The notes beneath the pieces are model-generated. The model searched no databases, was not told the DNA's origin, and saw only the letters and a list, made by a program, of their open reading frames with translations. From Burkholderia sp. 4M9327F10 (GTDB taxonomy: Bacteria > Pseudomonadota > Gammaproteobacteria > Burkholderiales > Burkholderiaceae), in contig NZ_SCNV01000005.1 in the NCBI RefSeq assembly GCF_005503145.1, positions 62,001-126,000 on the forward strand: DNA of 64,000 bases, written 5' to 3'. Positions within the stretch are counted from its first letter, which is position 1; each line of letters opens with the position of its first letter. Positions 25,852 to 35,502 of the stretch are shown here, piece by piece. The position numbers were made by a program, and so were the translations under genes.

Positions 25852-26480
25852 TGAGGTCGGCTGAAAAAAGTGGACGCCAACATTCCGTAGATTTGAGGAA
25901 TGGAGGCATTGATGAACCGAATCCCCAAAGCCGTGTACACGAAGGAATTTCGTGAAGAGGCAATAAAGCTGCCATGACTGACGGCGTTGGCGTGTCCGAA
26001 GCGGCGCGTCGACTGTCTATTTCGATGAAGACGTTGGCGAACTGGGTTCGCGCGGCAAAGGATGGCAAACTGGAGAACGTCGGACAAAGCCAGAAACCAC
26101 TGACAGAGATCGAAGCGGAACTGGGGCGTCTCAAGCGAGAGTTGGCAGAAGTGAAGATGGAGCGCGACCTTTTAAAAAACATCTCAAAGGGCGCGCCCCT
26201 GCCCGAAGGGCAGAAACTCAGTGACGCAAGTACACTGATGCGCATCAGGGAGAGCGGCCGGTCGTCTCGCCCAGCAAGCGGCTTAGTTTCTGACCGATTC
26301 CTGGTCCAGTCCCAGGGGTCACTCCAACCGTCGAGCAATTCATTGAGACGTTTGACTCGTACATTCGCTGGTATATCGCAAAGAGGATCAAAGTCTCGCT
26401 CGGCTCTCTCAGCCCGTTCGAATACCGGGAGAGTCTAGGGATGGCAGCATAAAACGAGTCCAAGAATTTAGCCACACCCC
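25852..26480 (+). mobile_element. Decayed IS3-family element
   Basis: The left part keeps orfA and the right part keeps only the last 40 codons of orfB (ETFDSYIRWYIAKRIKVSL, SPFEYRESLGMAA), ending at 26452. The DNA between about 26195 and 26330 does not match a transposase and seems to be a deletion scar. Terminal sequences near 25852 and 26480 are approximate. The element separates the metal island from the PYP operon. Confidence 0.65.
25912..26200 (+). pseudogene. IS3 orfA transposase, frameshifted and truncated
   Basis: The frame starts MNRIPKAVYTKEFREEAIKL, hits a stop at 25976 because one base is lost, and resumes in another frame as MTDGVGVSEAARRLSISMKT followed by LANWVRAAKDGKLENVGQSQ, LKRELAEVKMERDLLKN. 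This is the helix-turn-helix and leucine-zipper part of OrfA. It can no longer be made as one protein. Confidence 0.75.
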
Positions 26481-26575
26481 CTATTACGCTGGCACTGAAT
26501 TTCGGGATTGACTGACAAAATCGTTCCAGCAGTTCAGCAATGAAGATGCAGGGTCTTGACCACGTTGCTTTGTCG

Positions 26576-27808
26576 CTAAGCAGCCCAGTCCGCGAGCTTG
26601 GCATGGCCATTGACGGGTACCTCCTCGCCAAACGAAAACGCTTTCGGCCTCTCCGGAGCGGAAAGCCGTGCCGTCGTCCAGCGCTCAAGCTCGGCAACCA
26701 GCCGCCCAGGCTCAGCCCCCGCCACCGGGACAACGAAGGCCTTAAGTCGCGCGCCTTCGTGCTGCTTCATCAGGCGGACAGCGGCGTCAGCAACCTGCGG
26801 ATGTTGCAATAGCACTTCACGCACGTGCTCCGGGAACACGTTCACGCCCGCTACCTGTACGGCATTGTCAAGTCGCGCAGATATTGTGAAATGATCCGGA
26901 GCTACCCATTCGAGTTGGTCCTGCAGCGTAACGCTCCTTTGCGTTCCGTCAATTGCGCGGCGCATAAGATGCCGCGGATTTGCGTCGTCCCGACGCCAGA
27001 AAGGCATCAGCTGGAAATTGGGCATGGCGGTCTCGCGAAAACCAACGCCTGCCGTCTCGGTGCTTCCATATATCTGGATGAGGCGCTGCAGGCCGCTTTC
27101 CGCGGTAAGTGTCTGCGCCAGTTCGGGTGGGCAATGGGCGGTTGATGTCACCCCCGATACCCCATCGGGGAGTGGCCCAGCATAGCGGGCAACCAGCGCC
27201 CAGTGAGCAGGATGGCTGATCACCAGATCGCCCGATGCCATCATGTTCGGCAGCGCTGAAGGCGTAATATGCCGGACGTCAATGACTTCAATGCCGCCCA
27301 ACCGCAATGGCAACAACACGGTGAAGAGAAAGCCGTAGATGTGATGCGCGGGGACGGCCGCAAGCACGCGCCGCGTTCCTGCCAGAGCTCCGCAGAGATA
27401 GTTCACCTCCTGCTCCAGGTCTGCCATGGCATGCATACAGGGTTTGGGCTGGCCGGTCGAGCCAGAGGTCCGGAAAACCAGCCGGGCACTGTGGTACTCC
27501 AAGCCTCTTGCGGCGACCTCTACCCATTCGCCGAAATAGCGACGCGTCAGTAGCAGATCTTCAATTCCGCTCTCATGCAATTGCAGCATTTCCGATAGGG
27601 CAGACGCTATGGCAAGCCGTTCGATCGAGTCGAGGCCGAGTCCGTCTTCTCCGATCGCCAGATCCGGCGACCAGGGAGGCCGTTCAAGCGTGGTGCCCCC
27701 GGGCCGCAGCACGTTTAACTCGCCCACAATAGCGTCTGCGAGAAATCGCGCCAACGCGCGGGCTGGTTCATACCATTCTCTGGCGGGGGACTGCGGTGAG
27801 GCATTCAC
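26576..27808 (-). CDS. pcl: Coumarate-CoA ligase of the PYP operon, with an ACP-like leader
   Basis: This 410-residue adenylate-forming enzyme should activate p-coumarate to its CoA ester for loading onto PYP. It shows the P-loop TSGSTGQPKP (114-123), YGSTETAG (248-255), the hinge region DNAVQVAGVNVFPEHVRE and the catalytic lysine context PVNGHAKL (Lys404). It is much shorter than plant 4CL (over 500 residues), because the N-terminal subdomain before the P-loop is largely absent. In its place residues 50-105 resemble an acyl-carrier domain, with LGLDSIERL around Ser61. It starts two bases after the pyp stop, so the two genes are one transcript. A general acyl-CoA ligase role cannot be excluded, but the partner makes coumarate the best guess. 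Confidence 0.8.
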   Translation of the reverse strand: MNASPQSPAREWYEPARALARFLADAIVGELNVLRPGGTTLERPPWSPDLAIGEDGLGLDSIERLAIASALSEMLQLHESGIEDLLLTRRYFGEWVEVAARGLEYHSARLVFRTSGSTGQPKPCMHAMADLEQEVNYLCGALAGTRRVLAAVPAHHIYGFLFTVLLPLRLGGIEVIDVRHITPSALPNMMASGDLVISHPAHWALVARYAGPLPDGVSGVTSTAHCPPELAQTLTAESGLQRLIQIYGSTETAGVGFRETAMPNFQLMPFWRRDDANPRHLMRRAIDGTQRSVTLQDQLEWVAPDHFTISARLDNAVQVAGVNVFPEHVREVLLQHPQVADAAVRLMKQHEGARLKAFVVPVAGAEPGRLVAELERWTTARLSAPERPKAFSFGEEVPVNGHAKLADWAA

Positions 27809-27810
27809 TT

Positions 27811-28188
27811 TCAGATCCGTTTCACGAAGATCCAGTAGGTATCGCCCGAGATGGCCTTCTTCATGTGAACTTTCACCTTGGTCGGGACCATCTGATGGTC
27901 GAAGACGTATTCGAAAAGCGTGCTCAGATCGCCGTCTCTTACCCCCGCGTCGAACACCCCCTTGAACTCCGGCCGGTTAGTACACGGAGCCACGTCGCGG
28001 AAAAAATTCTTGCCCACCATAGTCTTGGGGTCGCGGCCGGTGATCGCGCCTTCGGTGGCGTTATATTTCAGGATTTTCCCCGTCGAATCGACTTCGATTG
28101 CCCCGAACGATAGGCCGTCGAGTTGGGCTGAGTTCATTCTTCCCAGTACGTTTTCGATATCATTCTTGCCAAAAGCAACGATTTCCAT
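27811..28188 (-). CDS. pyp: Photoactive yellow protein
   Basis: The 125-residue PAS-fold photoreceptor has the same length as the Halorhodospira protein and aligns with it without gaps. Every key chromophore-pocket residue is at its classical number: Tyr42 (KYNATE), Glu46, Thr50 and Arg52 (TGRDP), Phe62, Cys69 (DVAPCT, the thioester site for p-coumaroyl), Phe96 and Met100 (DHQM). The C-terminus reads [18 protein letters not shown]. It should absorb blue light and undergo a photocycle once loaded. A GGAAGG site precedes ATG 28188. The ligase gene follows directly. No tyrosine ammonia-lyase gene, which would make p-coumarate, lies in the window. His98 replaces the usual Tyr. Confidence 0.95.
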   Translation of the reverse strand: MEIVAFGKNDIENVLGRMNSAQLDGLSFGAIEVDSTGKILKYNATEGAITGRDPKTMVGKNFFRDVAPCTNRPEFKGVFDAGVRDGDLSTLFEYVFDHQMVPTKVKVHMKKAISGDTYWIFVKRI

Positions 28189-29330
28189 AAAGCCTTCCGG
28201 TTCAGAGTTTCATTCCACGAGTGCCGACTGCTGTGGCCCAACTCTGTTAACGGCGACAAATGTCAGTACCTGAGGTTTGCCCAAAATTTCTTTGTCGCTG
28301 ACTGGCCGTCGCGACAGGCCCTCTTTTGCCTTGTTTTCGGGGCGGGACCGCTGGCAACATGTTTTCGTCGCGCATGGTGATGGGGCTGAGTGCGCCGTAT
28401 GAATTTTGAGCGATCCCGGGATCGCGGATTATTAGCTCGAAACTGAGTTATTCCCGGTCTGTCGTCGATGTTCCGAGGAACTCGAGCGTCTGCATCGACG
28501 CTAAGATAAAGAGACGAGGCATCTCGATCACTTGGCGTGCATCGCAACAAACATGAGGCCGGACGAATGACGCGCACCAGTCAATTGGGTGTCCCGGTCT
28601 TGCCGATACCCGTCCGCCTCCCTGACATGTGATCCCCATACATTTGTGGTCGCTAACGTTGCGCAAGTTTTCGAGGCGGCAGCTAGGTATTGCGTTATCC
28701 GATATATAACACCAAGCCGCACTAGATGCATAACATGCATCATTGCGATAGTCCTGAAGGCGTTCCGGGCCGAAGGTCTCTGGAATGAACTGGTGCGCGG
28801 CGCGCACCATGGCCTCCGACTGTGAGTCCTGCTGAGCTCAGAACGACGGACGGTGCGCTTGCCGCATGCGTAATATCCGCGCGCGTAAAACCCCCAGCAA
28901 CCTGCACATCGGTGAACCGGATCGTGTCGACGCGTCTGCCCGATCACGCGCACCTTATCGCGACCACTTCGCGAAGTCCGTCGCAATTATTCTAATAGGC
29001 CGCACTTCTTCTTCACCGGTTTCTTCATTGAGTCGAGACCTGTGTCCAGTCCTCGCTACGTCAATGCCCCGGTTATCGTCACTTGCCAGCATCTTCACTA
29101 AATTAACTTATGTGGACTGCTTTACGAATTCGATTCATCTTTGCTTTGATTGCGCAATATGACGGAATTTTGGCCTCTATTTTTTCGGCAGGCTTGAATC
29201 AGGCTTTTGCGGAAAAGATCGGTCCTCGCAATTCGACGTCGCCAACAAATGTTAGCGAGACAACGTTCCTACTGAGCATTCGGGCACGAGTGTGACATCC
29301 AAACCCGAATCCTGATTTCCGAATGAGCCG
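28189..29330. other. Stretch upstream of pyp with no recognised gene
   Basis: About 1.1 kb shows only short overlapping open frames without family signatures. Base use is patchier and more AT-rich in places than in the neighbouring operons. The 28190-28260 part should hold the pyp promoter. I see no intact gene. Confidence 0.45.
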
Positions 29331-29332
29331 CC

Positions 29333-29361
29333 GGTGAAAAAAAGCCGGCAAATGCCGGCTT
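29333..29361 (-). terminator. Rho-independent terminator on the minus strand
   Basis: The stem AAGCCGGC / GCCGGCTT with loop ATTT is followed on the minus strand by a run of eight T. It would end a transcript coming from the right. The only open frame there, 29754-29377, has no recognisable product, so the gene it once served may be lost or decayed. Confidence 0.7.
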
Positions 29362-29376
29362 AAGAAGGATCTAGCA

Positions 29377-29754
29377 CTATCCGAGGGTGGCTAGAACCTG
29401 AGAGACAAAATGGGCGCTAACTCTACGACAACGGCCCGGATCCGAAATAGGTTTGAGTAATGAGAAGTCTACACGTAGTGCAGCGCCTTGTGTACCAGGG
29501 TAAGTTGCACGGAAGCTCGACCGGGCCGCAGAACCGCCGGGTTGTTGAGTTCTAAAAGATAAGATTTCAAGGTGTTTGGCAGAGCCAGCGTCAGCGCCAA
29601 AGTGGTATGACCACTTTGGCTTGATGCTGGAGCGTCGTATTGGTCTCGCCATAAGGCTTAACTTCAGCTTAATAGAAGGGATGAGGCCGGAGTCCAAAAA
29701 TAAACTGGTATGACCACCTGTGAGGCATCTGGACATTCGGAGGTGGCCGAGCAA
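29377..29754 (-). CDS. Doubtful open frame ahead of a terminator
   Basis: This 125-codon frame ends 16 bases before a good terminator, which is its main support. Its translation (for example SFRATYPGTQGAALRVDFSL) matches no family I know. The palindromic GlcC-like operator at 29596-29620 lies inside it and another at 29706, which argues against coding. It may be the debris of a gene. Confidence 0.2.
   Translation of the reverse strand: MLGHLRMSRCLTGGHTSLFLDSGLIPSIKLKLSLMARPIRRSSIKPKWSYHFGADAGSAKHLEILSFRTQQPGGSAARSSFRATYPGTQGAALRVDFSLLKPISDPGRCRRVSAHFVSQVLATLG
29596..29620. promoter_or_regulatory. Extended palindromic GlcC-type operator
   Basis: GCCAAAGTGGT, three bases, then ACCACTTTGGC form a perfect palindrome of 25 bp. 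Its core TGGTATGACCA (29603-29613) is the reverse complement of the TGGTCATACCA site between glcD and glcC. Confidence 0.6.
29706..29716. promoter_or_regulatory. GlcC-type operator core
   Basis: A second TGGTATGACCA core lies 103 bases from the first, upstream of the permease gene at 30136. It matches the glcD-glcC operator exactly. Confidence 0.55.
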
Positions 29755-30135
29755 GAATCTCGCAGTTAGGCCATGCGGTCAACATTTCTAGCCGGCCTTA
29801 GATAGAATTCCTGAGCATACGAGCGGTTCCGCCTTGTAAGCGATTGACGAGATTTTCAGCAATGGCACCAGGAAAGACCACTTGGCGTCTAAGGGCAAGG
29901 TCTGTCGCCCATAGTGCTCCACGGCTGAAGACCCTATTGATGGTCTCATTGCCTCGCGGATTCAGCTCGTCGATTCTTAGAGTCGATGGCTGCGTGTGGT
30001 GGCACTGCAACTAGACGGGTGTCCTCGGCATGAGCGCGTCCTTCGACTGAGACTTTGCCATCCTTGGATGGATGGCCGACACAACACGTTTTTGAGCATC
30101 CAAACAGTCCCGAAGAACGGGCATAGGAGACAGAA

Positions 30136-31776
30136 GTGGCACCGACAATGGCCGTTCCATCAGGTGTGCGGTTCGCGCAGCCTCTTACCCCCGTAGCGAA
30201 CTCGTTACTGCTTTCATTCCTGGTGGCGGTAGTGCCCATTGGAATTGCGCTTGTGATGCTTGGTGTTTTCCGCCGACCGGCGTGGCAAGCTTCGCTGGCG
30301 GGGTTAATTAGCGGCCTCGCAATTGCTGTCGGTGTTTGGGGAATGCCTGCGTCGCTCGCCGTGAATTCTGTTGCTGCGGGAATGGCACTAGCGCTCGCGC
30401 CCGTGATGTGGATAGTTTTCAATGCATTGCTGCTTTATAACATCGCGGTGAAGTCCGGGCGTTTCGAGCAATTCCGTCAATGGATGCTCGACCATCTGCC
30501 CGATGATCGACGGCTCGTGCTCCTCGTGGTTGCCTTCTCGTTCGGTTGTTTGCTAGAGGGTATCTCTGGTTTCGGCACGCCTGTCGCCATTACTAGCGCG
30601 TTACTTGTAGGGCTCGGATTTCCTGCAATCGAAGCTCTCACCTTTACATTGATATTCAACACCGCACCAGTTGCATTCGGCGCGTTGGGTGTTCCGATCA
30701 CAGTCCTCGGAGCCGTTACATCGTTACCTGCAAATACTCTGGGAGCGATGGTTGGACGACAATTGCCGTTTTTTGCTTTCCTGCTGCCGTTCTATGTCGT
30801 CGGAATCTACGGAGGCATTCGATCGATCGGCAAGCTGTGGCCGGCGTTAGCAGTATCAGGCGGCAGCTTCGCACTCGCTCAATTCGTGACGTCGAACTAT
30901 CTCGGCTATCAACTGACGGACGTGCTCGCGTCACTGACGTCCCTGATTATTACAATTGTCTTCCTTAAGATCTGGACGCCCGAGGTCGACCCCGCTTTTG
31001 CAGTCGTGCGCACCGAGGAGCGCATTCATACCGGCGTTAGGGTGGGATACGGCGGCTGGCTACCCTGGATCGTCGTTTCGGTAGTCGTCATCGTGTGGGT
31101 CCACGCGCAGATAGCGACCATTGGAGATACCAAGATCGCTTGGCCCGGCTTGCACAATGCGGTCTACGTGACGCTCTATAGCAAACCATACGCCGCGGTG
31201 TGGGATTTTCAGCCGATGGGCACGGGGACAGCGATTCTCCTTGCGGCTGCAATCACGGCATTGTGGACCCGTACCAGCGTAAAAGACTTTCTCGGTTGTG
31301 CGCTCAAAACTTGGCGCCAGACTCGCGTGGCGATCGCAACAGTGATGATGATCGTCGGACTGGCATATTTGCTGAACTATTCAGGAATCAGCTATACGCT
31401 GGGGATGGGTGTTGCATCGACCGGTGCGCTTTTCCCTTTGGTATCCGCATCTTTAGGCTGGATTGCCGTATTTCTGTCTGGAAGCGATACTTCGGGAAAT
31501 GCGCTGTTCGGAAACTTGCAGGTCGTGGCGGCACGGCAGCTAGGGCTTGATCCCGTCTTAATGGCGGCAACGAACTCTTCGGGCGGCGTGATGGGTAAAA
31601 TGATTTCGCCTCAGAATATCGCCACAGGAGTATCGACGACCGAGTTGAAGGGGCAGGAGGGTGTCGTGTTCGCGCGCACGTTCTGGCACAGCGTATTCTT
31701 GACCTTGCTCCTCGGTCTGCTCGTGTACCTGCAGCAGCATACCCTGTCTTGGATGATACCGGTGTTGCCCCGTTGA
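30136..31776 (+). CDS. LctP-family permease for lactate or glycolate
   Basis: This 546-residue, multi-span permease belongs to the L-lactate/glycolate permease family. Signature stretches include LEGISGFGTPVAITSALLVG, TLIFNTAPVAFGALGVPITV, LNYSGISYTLGMGVASTGAL and SGSDTSGNALFGNLQVVAAR. It is closely similar over its whole length to the permease of the glc locus at 53797. The start is GTG 30136 after AGGAGACAGAAG; ATG 30148 is an alternative. Two GlcC-type operator cores at 29603 and 29706 suggest it shares control with the glycolate operon 20 kb away. It stands alone, with no dehydrogenase gene beside it. Confidence 0.85.
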   Translation: MAPTMAVPSGVRFAQPLTPVANSLLLSFLVAVVPIGIALVMLGVFRRPAWQASLAGLISGLAIAVGVWGMPASLAVNSVAAGMALALAPVMWIVFNALLLYNIAVKSGRFEQFRQWMLDHLPDDRRLVLLVVAFSFGCLLEGISGFGTPVAITSALLVGLGFPAIEALTFTLIFNTAPVAFGALGVPITVLGAVTSLPANTLGAMVGRQLPFFAFLLPFYVVGIYGGIRSIGKLWPALAVSGGSFALAQFVTSNYLGYQLTDVLASLTSLIITIVFLKIWTPEVDPAFAVVRTEERIHTGVRVGYGGWLPWIVVSVVVIVWVHAQIATIGDTKIAWPGLHNAVYVTLYSKPYAAVWDFQPMGTGTAILLAAAITALWTRTSVKDFLGCALKTWRQTRVAIATVMMIVGLAYLLNYSGISYTLGMGVASTGALFPLVSASLGWIAVFLSGSDTSGNALFGNLQVVAARQLGLDPVLMAATNSSGGVMGKMISPQNIATGVSTTELKGQEGVVFARTFWHSVFLTLLLGLLVYLQQHTLSWMIPVLPR

Positions 31777-33483
31777 GCGTTCTGTAGTTCGTCGCTAACG
31801 CTGCTAGGGTCTCGTGAAAACTCGCCGCGCGCAGGGTCAGTTGCACATAGATAACTGAAATTGACGCTGCGCAACTGCATGTGGACGTTCGGGTTTGCGT
31901 CTTTGAGCAGGCTATCGGTTAGAGACCGCCTCGAAAGGTGGTTGGGCCCCTCGTTTAAGCCTTGATCAGTACCGGGATGAGGTTTGGAGCGTGCGCTGCG
32001 ACTGGTCGCGGATTTCGTGACGCGCCATCTCCGGTTTCGAGGAAGTCGAACAAGCTGAAGGGCGACCCTCGTGGCATATGGATTCTGGCGTGACTTCTTG
32101 GTAGCCGACGGCGCCATCGCTGCCTTCAGCGAAAGCTCGTTGGCAGGATTCGCGAGGCGATCGAGAATGGCGCGAGCGCGCGTCGGATCCTGTAAGCAGG
32201 ATGCAAGGGATAGCCGACGCGGTCGACTAGGCTCGGTCGACCTACGACAACAGCCGCGGATAGCGGGGCGAAGCGATTGATGTCGGCCCGGCGACGATGG
32301 TGACCTCGCCGAGGATCGCAGATGCGGCAAAGTGAGAACGGAATTGCCCATATGTTTGAACACTTTACAATTCGGATCAATAGTCTCGCGCTGTTTGCAG
32401 CCGTCGCGACCGCCTGATCCTTTCGCGAGAAGCGATGTTTTGCAGTAATCGCCGAGGGCCTTGCTTTTGCGCAGCATGTGTCTACCGCGAGGTAGAAGGC
32501 CGAGCGGCTTCCGGTGGAGTCGGTGCAGCGGGTGGTGCCGCGCAACTAACCGTCGGCACGTGCGAGCACATGAGTGGGTGTGTTGCGGCTGCGGGTAATG
32601 TAAATACGATGCTTGATGAAACAACCGGTAGGTCAGGTGTGCAATGCGCCGGCGTCAGGCTAATCAACTCAGGGATCGAGCAGAGACATTCGGAGGGCGC
32701 AGCAGAACGCGACGATAGTGGCAGATCTGACAGCGGTGTCACTGGAGTGATCAGACGGATACCGCCAGCACGTCGATACTACTCTTTCGCCTAGAGCAGC
32801 GCATTGACGTTGCGTTCCCCAGATTTAGCTCGTCGAGTCTCCCGGGATGCGAAGCTCGCGTTAAATCGCTGAGCGCGGTATTCGTAAAACCTTCCGCTGC
32901 TGTTCCAATAGTTCGCCTGCACCGGAACACGGAGTTCCTTAAGCAGGGAGCAATAGTCAACCGTATAGATGGTCGGTTGACCGATGGTACGGGTTAAGCT
33001 GCGGCCGCAGCGACGCTGATTCAAGCCACCAAGGAGGAGAGCCTTGTCAGCCGCTTCTTGCAACCCTGCGTCGCCAATGGATTGTCGTGTGCCAAGCCTC
33101 CCTAACAATTGTCTAACCGTCTGATATACGTCGCTTCCAGAGAGGCCCGCATCCGAAGATGATCGCGCTCACACTGGGCGAATACACGGGGATGATACAT
33201 TCTTTGCTTACAAATTGGAGGGTCCTCCACGAACTGGAGGGACGCTGGGAAGATCAGCTTGCGCGCAGTCCAGCGCAAGAGCCAGCGCCCCGGGTATTCG
33301 ACGTGCGACGGGTACGATCGCTCGGTCGGTGGATATGGGATTTTGAAAGTCCGCGTTCTAATGGCGGTCGAGCGGAAAAGATAGATTGACCAGCGATGCC
33401 CCCTTTTACCTGAGCTAGGGCCTTTTCTCGCGAGGCGAGAAGTTGCCGCTCTGGCTCTCAAAGACAACTCTAATCAGGACATC
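31777..33483. other. Long stretch with no recognised gene
   Basis: About 1.7 kb between the permease and the hybrid kinase contains only short, overlapping frames in all directions. Some fragments, such as LKELRVPVQANYWNSSGRF on the minus strand near 32900, look protein-like but match no family I know. The impression is of decayed DNA. Confidence 0.45.
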
Positions 33484-35502
33484 ATGAAGCCGTCGCAATT
33501 CGCTTTATTCCCTGAGTTAGCAGCGTATCTGGAACGGACTCGGGGCGTTTTAACGCGCCGCTGGCTTCGCTCGGTGCGGTCCGACGCAGCCATCACGCCG
33601 GCAGGCCGGCTTACCACCGGTCAACTGGTAGATCATCTGCCGTCGCTCTTTGAGGAAATCTGCGCCGTCTTGCGGGGCGCCCCTAACCAGAGAACGCTTT
33701 GGCGGTTGCACGCTGACGCGAGGAAGCATGGTCGCGACCGCTGGATGCTCGGGTACCAGCTCGACGAACTGTTTCGGGAACTGAATCAGTTACAGCGCTG
33801 CGTACAGCATGCCACTCGCGAATTTTTCGCAGGGGTATCCGGATCAAGTGGTGCTCAATCGGCGGCCCAACTATTGATCGACGATCTTTTGAGCGCGACG
33901 ATTCACACCGCGATCAGGCAACTCACCGACGAACAGGACAGGCGGATCGAAGCGACCATCTACGAGCGCGACCGGGCGCTCGCAGCTCAACAGAGGAGCG
34001 AGGAGCGGCTTCGAATGGCTGCATCCGCAGCCGGTTTGGGTATTTTCGAGTGGGATATCGTGACGCGGGAGGGCGTCTGGGAAAACAAACAAATGTATGA
34101 AATAACGGGGCAGCCTCAATCTCTGGGCCCTCTGTCGTGCATGGCGTTTGTACGCGAGCTTGTTCATCCCGACGATGCGCAGGCGCTAATCACGGAATAT
34201 ACGGAGGCCATGCGACACGGGGGAGACTTCCATGCGACTTTTCGAATCCTGCGTATCGAAGATCGTGCTCCGCGTGTCATTGAGATGTACGGTCGCTTCC
34301 GCGCAGAGTCGGAAGGTTCGATCCGCTCGTTTACCGGGACCCTTGCCGATATCACACGCCGCACGCTCGCCGAAGAGTCGCTTCGCGAGACGGATCGTCG
34401 CAAGGACGCGTTTCTGGCAACGTTAGCGCACGAACTGCGGAATCCCCTCGCACCGATCCGCAACGCAGCGCAGATCCTCAAGCAAATCAGTGCCGATTTA
34501 CCGCCCGAGGTCGAATGGGCACGAGTCACGGTTGAGCGCCAGTGCGCGCATCTCACTCGTCTGATAGATGATCTGATGGATGTATCGCGCATCAGTAGCG
34601 GAAAAATCATTTTGCGACGGGCTGTGTTCGACATTCGGGAGGCCGTTCAGAGCGCAGTCGAGATCAACCTGCCCATCGCGCATGAGCACCAGGACCGTAT
34701 CGATGTGAATCTGCCCTGTGAGCCCGTACTCGTGGACGGGGACTGCACAAGGCTCACTCAGGTCTTTTCCAATCTGCTGGATAACGCGATCAAGTTCTCG
34801 GAAAACCAGACAGCTATTACGATTGACGCCACCATTCGCGGTGATCAGGTTGAAATCGTCGTGAGCGACAGGGGTATTGGCATTCCGATATCGCAACTTA
34901 GCCTCCTGTTCGAGCCGTACGTCCAGCTTGCCGCGGGAGACGGACAGTGGCGGTCTGGCCTCGGCATCGGGCTGTCTGTCGTCCAGAACCTCGTTGATAT
35001 GCATGGCGGCCACGTCAGCGCTGCAAGCGAAGGTTTGCGGAAGGGATCGCGCTTCACGGTATTGATGCCCACGACGGGTGCGCCTGCCGGCGTAACCACA
35101 ATAGTGCAGGAGCCCCCCATAGAGCAGGCGAGAAAGCTGCGCGTTCTAGTGGTCGATGACAACCGTGATGCAGCTGAATCGCTGGCGATGCTCCTGGACG
35201 AACATGAGGTCGAATGCGCCTTCGATGGTGAGACCGCCCTTGCTATCGCACAACACTTTCATGCCGATGCCGTTATCCTCGATATCGGTTTGCCGGGGAT
35301 CGACGGATACGAACTTGCGCGGCGGCTGAGGGCGGGACCGGAAACTGAGCAAGCGATTCTGATCGCACTCAGTGGATTGGGGGCACCGGGAGACGTTATG
35401 CGATCGCGTGAAGCGGGATGCACTCAACACTTTGTTAAACCGGTAGACCCCGAAATGTTGACCCATTTTCTGCGTAGCGCTGCGGCCAAGCTGACACGAT
35501 GA
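33484..35502 (+). CDS. Hybrid sensor histidine kinase
   Basis: The 672-residue protein appears cytoplasmic, with no membrane span. Residues 15-150 resemble the RsbRD-type N-terminal sensor domain found in stress sensors (LTRRWLRSVRSDAAITPAGR, LHADARKHGRDRWMLGYQLD). A PAS domain follows (about 170-295, RMAASAAGLGIFEWD, FVRELVHPDDA), then HisKA with His316 (LATLAHELRNPLAPI). The ATPase domain has LLDNAIKFSENQ, SDRGIGIP and GLGIGLSVV. A C-terminal receiver domain has the acidic pair VVDDN and phospho-acceptor Asp600 (VILDIGLPGIDGY). No response regulator or output gene is next to it. The PAS may bind a ligand or flavin, but the residues do not settle this. Confidence 0.85.
   Translation: MKPSQFALFPELAAYLERTRGVLTRRWLRSVRSDAAITPAGRLTTGQLVDHLPSLFEEICAVLRGAPNQRTLWRLHADARKHGRDRWMLGYQLDELFRELNQLQRCVQHATREFFAGVSGSSGAQSAAQLLIDDLLSATIHTAIRQLTDEQDRRIEATIYERDRALAAQQRSEERLRMAASAAGLGIFEWDIVTREGVWENKQMYEITGQPQSLGPLSCMAFVRELVHPDDAQALITEYTEAMRHGGDFHATFRILRIEDRAPRVIEMYGRFRAESEGSIRSFTGTLADITRRTLAEESLRETDRRKDAFLATLAHELRNPLAPIRNAAQILKQISADLPPEVEWARVTVERQCAHLTRLIDDLMDVSRISSGKIILRRAVFDIREAVQSAVEINLPIAHEHQDRIDVNLPCEPVLVDGDCTRLTQVFSNLLDNAIKFSENQTAITIDATIRGDQVEIVVSDRGIGIPISQLSLLFEPYVQLAAGDGQWRSGLGIGLSVVQNLVDMHGGHVSAASEGLRKGSRFTVLMPTTGAPAGVTTIVQEPPIEQARKLRVLVVDDNRDAAESLAMLLDEHEVECAFDGETALAIAQHFHADAVILDIGLPGIDGYELARRLRAGPETEQAILIALSGLGAPGDVMRSREAGCTQHFVKPVDPEMLTHFLRSAAAKLTR

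Noticed and set aside
31777..33483. Several short frames that might be genes in the gap after the permease
   Set aside because: None has a start signal, a domain or a consistent codon pattern, and they overlap one another on both strands.
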